Assembly: GCF_949628215.1 (NCBI RefSeq)
Contig: NC_134286.1
Span: 1,054,001-1,118,000, forward strand
Length of the DNA stretch: 64,000 nucleotides
Source of the DNA: Phalacrocorax aristotelis
Taxonomy: Eukaryota > Chordata > Aves > Suliformes > Phalacrocoracidae
Direction of reading: 5' to 3'
The notes beneath the pieces were generated by a model, which saw nothing but the letters and a program-made list of their open reading frames with translations, did no database searches and had not been told where the DNA came from. The position numbers and the translations under genes are program-made. This document shows, piece by piece, positions 55,901-64,000 of this stretch. Each line of letters begins with the position of its first letter. Position 1 is the stretch's first letter.

Positions 55901-58900
55901 GGTGAGGACACCGGCACCAGGAAGAGCCTTTTCTCGAGACCCATCTCCGACTCTCCGTGCTCCAAACAGCTCGCTGGCAAGCTGCAAAATTCATGGCAGC
56001 GGTTTTCACTTCGGTGCCCAAAAACTGAGCACCAGAAAAGGGCCTGTTAGCCGGAGAAGAATTCGGCAGAATGTTTTCGTAAGCACCCTTCTGCCTGCCC
56101 TTGCAGTGGGGAGCTCAGGGGCTGCCAGCGGGCAGCTGCTTTTAAGGGGTTGCTGGCCACCTCCCAGCTAAATTTTACCCCCTGCCACCCTGTGCCTGGG
56201 CATCTCTTTACGGAGATGTAAGCCAATTGCAGGAATCAAAGTAAGACCCACGGCTTCACTTCCACACCTGACCAACGGCTTATGGTTTTTAACAACCCAT
56301 TTCTCACAACGATCCATTTCAAATGCAGTCCAACCATAGCTGCATCAGCCACACGAAAAACCAATGTTACTATGGTGCAAGAATGAGCTGAAACCTCCCA
56401 AAATTGCTTTGTTATGTAAAATTACACAGCTGCTACCTTCTCTCTACAGTATCCTAGCTTCCTCTTCTTTGCCTCTGGGATTCTGCTGCCTTTTTCCTCA
56501 TTGTGGGAAGCCAGGTGGATCGCATTAGCAGTTAGCTCAGGGAAACTGAGACAGGGAAAGCTCAAATGCAGAGCCTAGAACGCACTCCCCTGGCTTTGCC
56601 TTTCAGCAGTATGGAGGTTGTGTTTTCAGAGGAGTTCTCCCTGGGCGAGGGCAGAGTGGAGGTATTTCCCACATGCCTTGGGGGACAGGAGCCAGCAGCC
56701 CCCTGCCCCACGGCCCAGGGCTGGTCCCACAGCTCCACCAGGCAGTTCCCATCCCGAACCATCTGAGCTTCCCTGGAGCGACGGCCCCGCCCAGGAGCCA
56801 CTGCAGCAAAGCGCAGGTGGCAGCAAGTGTTTGTCTTAAGGGACTCCAGGTGAAACCTGGATTTGAAAGAAAATTGGGGAAAAAAGAAGCAGAGCATGTA
56901 TCCAGGAAAAGATGATTTAGCTAGTTCTAAAGATCACAAGATATTAGAAAAAACACAAAACCCTCTCAAAGTATGATTTTTCCTTTTCAGTCTCATGATT
57001 CTTTCCTTGTTCTGCCTCCTGCCACACAGGCCTCGTGCGTGGCACCAGGGCACAGGGCTGTGGCGATGTCCCTGGCCTGGGCCAGCCCCAGCGGGACCCC
57101 TCCAGCCCTGCCTGCAGAGGAAAGGGAAGGCCGAAAGGAGTTAGCTCAAAACCAGTAGCATGGATTTGCAAGAGTAGTGACTGAGCTAAGGCAGCTCTTA
57201 AAGATAGGAATGTTTTCAAAGCATGCAGAAATAGTGAAGTCTTTCACCTGGGAGACCCAAGATTTGGTTCCCCAGACCAAATTGGTTTCACATGAGTAAA
57301 GCCTCCAGGAGCTTCTCTTCAGGTGTTTTCTCCGCTGCAGCCCCTGCTCTTCAACGGGCAAGTTATTCCAGCAGCCCTCCTCACTCCCTCATCCTCAGAG
57401 CCGGCTCATGCAGGCGAGACAAACCAAACCCCACACTCCCAGCACCTTCCCCCCAGAGGAGGGGGCAGCCTGCACCAAGGAGGGGCTGGGGGCTGAGAGC
57501 CCCCAACGGCAGCCCTGTCCCCTGAGGGGCGGCAGGAGGGAGGAGACTCACGGCTCATTAGCAGTGTTGATTCCAATTAACTGGGCTGTGACGATTTCAT
57601 TACTGGTTTTAATAATCTTAATTAAATACTAAGTGATAACTTACTAATTACATTGGGATAAATTAGCCCCTCTTTCTTTATCACTAATTATTTTAAGGTG
57701 GAGCCTGAAGTTCTGAACCGAGCAGTCCTACCCTTCCCACCAAAGGCGGGGGATGCTTTGGTGCTACCCTGAAGAGGGGGGCTCAGGCCGAAGGGCTGCT
57801 TAAGCAGCGGCTCGTGACGAGAGCCGAGATGCCGCTGGCAGGGCAGCGAACGGGGACCGATGCACAGACCTAGACGTGCCGCCTGTTGCTGCAAGGGGCA
57901 AGGCTTCAGCACCGACGTGGCAGGCGTGCACATCCCTGCTAGCTGAAACGGGGAACGGCTCTGTCTTCAAAGCACTACCAGTTATCTCACGTGGTGGCCA
58001 GGCACAGGCACGATTACAAGGTGAACACGGGGTGCGTTTATAAAAATTACTGCGTAAAAGTATTTTCAAGAGAAGAGTGTGACCAGTTGGGCCTGATCCA
58101 GCTCTCTGTTGCTCTGCTGTGCCAGTTCCACGCTGGTAACAGCCTTCCCTCAGCTTCACCTCTCAGGGTATTTCTGCCAGCCCACCACACGCTTGGGAAA
58201 TTGTCCCTTTCCAAAGAGCCATGTGGATGCTTTCTTCTAAATAACAGGCTGGTGTGTTGCTAACCACGGGGATGTTTTCTTCTAAGTAGATGGCTGGTTT
58301 AAAGCTAACAGCTATAAACTAGATAACACCTTTGTGAAAACAAATTCTACTTCTTGTGCTCATCTCTTTGTCCCGACACGGTGGTGCGGGGTTGAATGGT
58401 GCAAATCCCCGAGCGGCTGGGCTCACAGCTGCAATTCGCGGGACCCCGCAGGACGCTGCACCATAGAGGGGGATGCAGGCAGGGCTGCTGTAGCAGCCTG
58501 GAGCCAGGCAGCTCACTGAGCACAGGCAGTGTCAAGCACACAGACAAGCCCTCTCCCCCAGGCATGGCCCCCAGTCTGCTCTCCAGGCACGCTGCCCACA
58601 GAAAGCAGAACCAGCATTACATGGCACAACTGAGCCGCACTGGGGGGTCTCGATTTGGGGCCAGCAGCCCGCAGGGACACAAGGAGGAGCCCGCAGCATG
58701 TGTGGGAGGATCAGGAACTCCGGAGCAAGCCAGTGCAAGATGCATCAGCTGTGCCTGCCGTAAAGCACCGAGCCTCGCGCCCGCCGCCCGCCCCAGCCTG
58801 GCTCCGAGCATCCAGGGGGGCTTGGGACACCCAGGCCAAATTCTCCACCCACCACTCTCAAAGGGCTGCGGGCACCAAAATGCTTTCAAGGAACAGGGCT

Positions 58901-61216
58901 TACCTGACCTGTCTCCGTGCTGCTACTCCCAAGCATCACCCCCGCCTCCAGCGCAGCTCTGCTTTGGGTCAGTGACAGCACTAGGCGGGTCTGATCCGCC
59001 AGTCACTCCTGCGGCCCCTCCACCATCGCCTCCGTCTCAAACATTTCCCCAGTAAGCCACTTTCCCCTTAAAACCTCTCTTGAAACTATTTTTTAATTCC
59101 AAGTCACTTTCATTTTAAAGTTCTTGGTGATATTGTAAATTACTAGTGATCAGCAGAGTAGAAATTATTTGGTCGTCTTTTTCTCCCCAGCGCACAAGTA
59201 TTCAAGAAGAGCTACTTGGAAGTGAGTGAAAGAATAACAGGTAAGTACCTGTGCTTATCTATTTCTCCATGATGCGATTTACAAGAGTGAATGCAAGAAA
59301 AAAAAATTCAAAGAGGCTCCCTTGTACCTTGACCAGCTAAAATAAGAAAGGGACGAGAAGGACATTTGCGTGTTGCGTTCCCTATGAATCAGAAGGAAGA
59401 CAACTCAGCAAGACCCATTAGCAAGCTCTGAACTATTCACTGTCCTTGAAGTAACTAATGTAACAATAAAGCAAAAGTGCTCCGAAAGATAGATAAAGCC
59501 ATTCTTTTTCTTTATTGGGCTGTTTTAGGAGACTGAGGGTTGAGTCACTGAAAACAGGAGCCCATTGGTGCAGGGACGCACGTGTTAGGGAAAGAAAAAA
59601 GTGACCAAGTCGAACTATCCTAAAGGTTTTGCTTTATGACGCAGTCTGACAAGACCTCACATGCCTCCAGAAAACATTTTTTAAGATAGAGTCGCTCAGG
59701 TTTTTAACACTGGTGAATTGCAAACAGGAACGCTGTCATCGGGGCTGCAGTCATCATCGTAATTAATTTCCTACAAAGAATGCAACTGTGTCTAGGAATT
59801 TAGGAGGCTCTCAGCTTGGAAGGAAGGTTTGAAAGGAGGCAACTGCAGATGAGAAAGAAAAGTCTGAGATTGTATTACCTCCGTAACAGTCAGAATTTGA
59901 AAAGAAATACAAAAATCTGTGGGAGAGTTCCTGGGTGCGAGGTTTCCAACACAGCCTACGGCTTCCTACATTTTTTCTTTCTGCTGCTGGTTACTTAAAT
60001 CAAGGAGCTTCTCTTCAGGGTGTACAGACTCGGGCACTAAACAAACGCAGGCAGTTTCTCTGAGGGTTTGTGTTCATCAATAGATCAAACAGCAATTGCA
60101 GCTGCCCTGAAATCAGCTGGCAGGAGCAATTCTGGGGAGTCAAATAACCCAAGTTAGAAATATTTCTCCCCATTCACTTTTTAGTCATTTGGTTTGACTC
60201 ATTTCAGCTTTACCTTGCAGGTCTGTGGTACGTGAGGGGAATAAGGGAGGAACAAGAGCAGAGCTGGCCAAAGCCACAAGCCACTCACCTTCTAGAGAAG
60301 CTCCCAGGCTCCAGGTCTCTTAAGAATGTGCTTTCAGACAAACAGGAACCATGCAGATTTTCAGTTGGAAAGAGCTCCCCTGCAGCCTGGGCACCTGAGG
60401 AACTACTTGCCATTAAGCAAGGCTTCTTTCATATAATTGCCAGTTAATTATTCATCTCTGTAAAACTAGCACCTGGGACTCTCTTTAATGTGTCAGACCA
60501 AGAACAGCTGCGATTACACTAACAAGAGAGTAAGTGGCAGTCCTAGCAACAGCAAGGTGGGTTTTGCAAAGCACAATACTCTGCCCCCAGCCTTGGAGCT
60601 GCTCATCCAGTCGGCCGTGGGTCCACCGTGCTGGGCACTGTCGGGGTGCTACTGCAGAGCTGGGCTTCTGGGGTGTGCTGCTTTGGCGCTCCGCTGCTGC
60701 TGGCACCGAGGAGATGGTGAATAGGAGAAGGATCAGCTGGAGGAAGGTGGTTTACGTACTTGTGGTAGGTATTGCTTTCCTTTAGCTCAGCTGAGTTGAA
60801 GAATGTTTGGAAGCACAAGTCCAGTTGAAATGACATCCCAGCAGCTCAAAAGGTGCTGACCAAAGACTAAGCCAAAATACAGAGAGATGCACCTAATTTC
60901 ACAAAAGTAGCTTAGAGGTGAAAACATTTATTCCTCTCTTTAGCTCTAATCCTGATCCTCTAAAATTAATGGCCTTCTTATTGTTTGTGTTTTCCTAAAA
61001 TTTACCAGAATTTATACCCATGAAAGATCAGAAATACCAATCCAGTTGGGAACAGGATGTCTCATTTCATACACTCAAAACAACAGCACCTCTAATGCCG
61101 GCCAAAAAAGGTTTTATGTGGCTGGCCACCAGGGCGTATCTGATTTGCACATAAGTCTTGCCTCCAGAAGGTGTTATGAATTTTTAATTATAGACAATCT
61201 GAAGCAAAGTAGCCCT
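52986..61216. other. No gene recognised
   Basis: The first about 60 bp may be 3' UTR of the R2-like element. The remainder is unremarkable except for an AT-rich homeodomain-site block at 57545-57705. No exons can be supported. Confidence 0.6.
57545..57705. other. Homeodomain-site-rich conserved-element-like block
   Basis: Within 160 bp there are at least four TAATTA-type cores (ccaattaact, cttaattaaat, ctaattaca, ctaattatt) plus ttaataatc, flanked by GC-rich sequence on both sides. This sharp AT-rich island in a GC-rich setting is the texture of a developmental enhancer; the function is inferred. Confidence 0.35.
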
Positions 61217-61276
61217 GGGTTACATCCAAACTTCTCCCAAGCTGGGCAGAGGGTTCTGTTGCCTGGCAGTTTTTAA
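61217..61276. repeat. 60-bp direct repeat, left copy
   Basis: Begins gggttacatccaaacttctc and ends ggcagtttttaa. It is identical over 60 nt to 62017-62076. Flanking bases on both sides differ between the copies. In the plus strand both copies read in the same frame to a TAA stop, a property of the repeat itself. Confidence 0.97.
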
Positions 61277-61862
61277 GCCCTTCCAGCCAACTTACCAGGA
61301 TAATGCTCAAACAACGCTGAGAGTCTTGAATGGAAGTGGCTGTTAGCAAAAAGTTATTGTTATCAGCAACAGCATCTTGAGTTGCTGAACCTCAGATTCT
61401 AGTACAGAATGTCTCCACGATTAAATATTGGCTCTTTCTGAGTCATATTGGAACATTTGCTGTGAGTCAACTTGAAGCAAAACAACAAGCCCTGCAAAAA
61501 AAAAAAGGATCCCATGATCTGTGTTTGTGCCTTGGTGTGTGCTGGGCAGTACACTTCTGGAGCAAGCGCTGAGCCGCTAGAATTGCTGGAAGGTAAAGCA
61601 GAAATAATCATAAGCAGCTGGCCAAATTTTCAAGAACATTGAAAAGATCGCTCTGCATGTGAAGAAAAGATCAAAGAAAGTACTTCTGCGTGAACATTCG
61701 GTTTAGGATTTTTATTTGGTTTGCTGCTTTTTGCTATAGAAAAGGCATGCCAAGTGAAGCCAAAACCAGCCCTGAATTTCTGGTCTCCACCTTGGTCGGT
61801 CTGTTACTAATTTGCATCTCAGACAATAATGATTTTTTTTTTTTTCTCTGTTTTCTACGCAG

Positions 61863-62076
61863 CCAGCTTCTCAGAGCTGAGACACAGGACTCAGAAAGTG
61901 TGCTGATGTCTGTGCTAAATGCTTTGACAGCAATGAAAAACATGACTCAGAGTGTTTGTGAGGAATATCAGCACAAACCAAGATGTTTTGATAGCGTATG
62001 GGAAAGGTCTGGAGAGGGGTTACATCCAAACTTCTCCCAAGCTGGGCAGAGGGTTCTGTTGCCTGGCAGTTTTTAA
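61863..62076 (+). other. Exon-like open segment with strong acceptor
   Basis: A run of 13 T, then TCTCTGTTTTCTACGCAG, precedes an open frame of about 70 codons (QLLRAETQDSESVLMSVL… to a TAA inside the 60-bp repeat). Composition and acceptor look exonic, but I recognise no protein family. It could be a lineage-specific or non-coding transcript exon, or chance. Confidence 0.25.
62017..62076. repeat. 60-bp direct repeat, right copy
   Basis: A perfect copy of 61217-61276, exactly 800 bp downstream, with 740 bp between the two. It lies at the end of the exon-like open segment 61863-62076. Confidence 0.97.
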
Positions 62077-63962
62077 CTGCCCAGCCTAGAAAGTATGGGC
62101 TTTTCTCTGACGGTGCTCAGAGAATGGTGCTCATGCTACTCCAGCTCTGAAACTATCAGCCTTGTGGGCTTTTCTGGAACCTTCGTCACTGTGCACAAAG
62201 CGCAGCACTCACAGTCTCGGGCTTGCAGCTGTAAGCGCTGAGCACGGCTGGGGAACAGCCCCGGCACCACGCACCGACAGGGCTGATGACAACCCGTGCG
62301 GAGACACAGTGCCCTGGCAGGAGTGGGGCTGCGTCCAGCTCCCCAGGCAGCGGGGGGGACCCGCTCCGCCAGGCAGCTGCAGCCTCAGCTGAGCCCTCAG
62401 CCCTGCTCCAGCCGCCCCCAGCATCAGGCCAGTCCCAGCACAGGTACCCAGAAGATAACTACCACCTCCAGCACCTGTCAGGGGTCAGCGGGGAGCTGCA
62501 TCTGTGCTGGGAATGCGAGCGGAGAGAGAGCTGCAGAAACTAAGAGCTGACATGGGCATTGCCAGTTCTTCCGTTTGTTAAAGCATGCTAGAAATGAGAA
62601 ACACTTCATTGTAAACAACAGATTAATACCACCCGGGTTCATTTGGCATGGGGATCTTTCCCTTCCAGACCTGCCTTCCTGCAGCTGAGCTACCTCCTCA
62701 CCAATATACAACTGTGCCTAATAGCACACACCTGCCAGCAAATACCTATCTCGCACTTCATTTTGTGAGACATCCTATCTCTGCCCACCTTGATTTTTAT
62801 TTAAATATTAGAGAAGATAGAAAATATATGTAGGAAGGAGATAAAACAGCAGTCTGTAAGACTGTGGGATATATCATAAGGTTTACACGTTATCTAAGCT
62901 ATGTTTTTGCTTCTTGAGTGATCTTTGTCAGGATACCGCCACTCATCAGGACATGGGGAATCAGTGCCTGGGTTTCACTCGGTGCAGCAGGAAGGACAAG
63001 CCTGGGAGTTCAGGAATCTCTCTTACCTCTGCTCTGACAGAGCTGCCGGGAGCCCAGAAAAGGGACAAAACAGTTTTTCTAGAGCACGTTCCTCGATCTG
63101 ATATGATGCTAAATTTTATTCTGTTCCTTGACAACTAGAAACAAAACATATATTGGTAAACTGACTGTGTTTTTTGACTAGCTACAAAGCTCTGCAAATG
63201 CTTCTCCCTTAAAACATGACCTTCCTTAAGTAGCAGCAATCTATTCTTCGTAAGTGCAGGGAATCAGTTGTTCCCCACTCCCCCGCCACCAGACCTAGAA
63301 GACTCCTCAGGAGCAGGTCAAACACCAAGCCACGATGGCAGATGAGGAACCTGGCTTTCCCAAGTCATTCACTGGTGTCTGATCACTTTCTAGGAGTCTT
63401 TGTTTTGATGGGGAATCCTTGGCTTTCTCCGCACATGGCTCGTTAGAAGCTTTGGGTACTTGCACCTGGTAGCTCACAAGGCCTTGCCAGCAGGCAATGG
63501 ACCAGTTCATCACACAGGTTTCTCATGGAGGCATGAGATAAATTAAACTCACACCTTAAGAGAAGTCTACTTGAAAGCCATGCGGACAAACTGCAATTCG
63601 TATTTCTGACTAAGGCTCCTCCAGGAGCCTCCTTGCCTTCCAAAGCCCCTGCAGACTTTCCCTCAATTAATCCTCTACAATCTGCATCTCTGAACTGTGC
63701 TCTGCAGTCTGAGCTAATCACATTTTGCCACTGCCAGCTGACTGTTGCTGTAATACATAACTAGGGAATGCCAGGGAGGATCTTACTGAGCAGTAATGAA
63801 ACAAATTATTTCTGTACCTTCGTAGTGTTTTAGCATCAGCATGCCAAATGCAGTATGTAGACGACCTACTAAAGAGATTCTTTTTTTATCACACAAAGCA
63901 AAAAATCTCACAGAAGGCCCCCTGAGCTCTGACACTCGCGGGATCGTGCCCTGTGGTGGGGA
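62077..63962. other. No gene recognised
   Basis: Mixed sequence with a GC-richer patch at about 62220-62440. No supported feature. Confidence 0.6.
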
Positions 63963-63995
63963 GTTTGCAGCGCTGGGTGGCCCAGCGCTGCAAAC
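63963..63995. repeat. Perfect palindrome, 15-bp arms
   Basis: The left arm gtttgcagcgctggg (63963-63977) and the right arm cccagcgctgcaaac (63981-63995) are exact reverse complements with a 3-nt loop (tgg). It lies at the last bases of the window, so the context is cut off. Confidence 0.95.
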
Positions 63996-64000
63996 ACAGT

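Overview
The window is nuclear DNA from a bird. Several fragments of the avian CR1 LINE carry its familiar 3'-end signature (an 'agaatcatagaat' run leading into a 'tctagtcca'-type stretch, on either strand). Genes are sparse, introns are short, and there is a GC-rich CpG-island promoter. I cannot name the species.

Only one protein-coding gene can be fully assembled from the sequence: a four-exon class A G-protein-coupled receptor on the minus strand (47526 down to 42076), which I identify as GPR83 or its close paralogue GPR83-like. The four exons join in frame at canonical GT-AG sites into 420 codons, with all seven-transmembrane landmark residues in place. A CR1 fragment lies in its second intron and another just past its stop codon, probably in the 3' UTR.

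Left end (about 1.9-2.7 kb): a CpG island with opposed GC-box clusters and two candidate first exons pointing away from each other. One, on the minus strand, is ATG-GCG-GAG-G followed by a consensus GTAAGT donor. The other, on the plus strand, starts at 2654 and is followed by GTAAAG. The rest of these genes is not recognisable here. From 2.7 to 41.9 kb I see no convincing gene. That stretch holds a CR1 scrap (14.07 kb), a perfect-period 6 x 45 bp minisatellite (18.27-18.54 kb), a 47-nt alternating purine-pyrimidine tract (23.87 kb), a small CA repeat, and several AT-rich, homeobox-site-rich blocks that look like conserved non-coding elements.

Right part (47.5-64 kb): about 4.3 kb upstream of the receptor start, on the plus strand, lies a decayed 3' part of an R2-type non-LTR retrotransposon (51.87-52.99 kb). 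It keeps a CCHC zinc knuckle and a restriction-like endonuclease region, broken by stops and frameshifts, and it is not in 28S rDNA. Further right, a perfect 60-bp sequence occurs twice exactly 800 bp apart (61217 and 62017), and the last bases hold a perfect 15-bp-arm palindrome. The most unusual items are the R2-like remnant outside rDNA, the spaced 60-bp duplication and the divergent first-exon pair. I found no evidence of a wholly new gene system.
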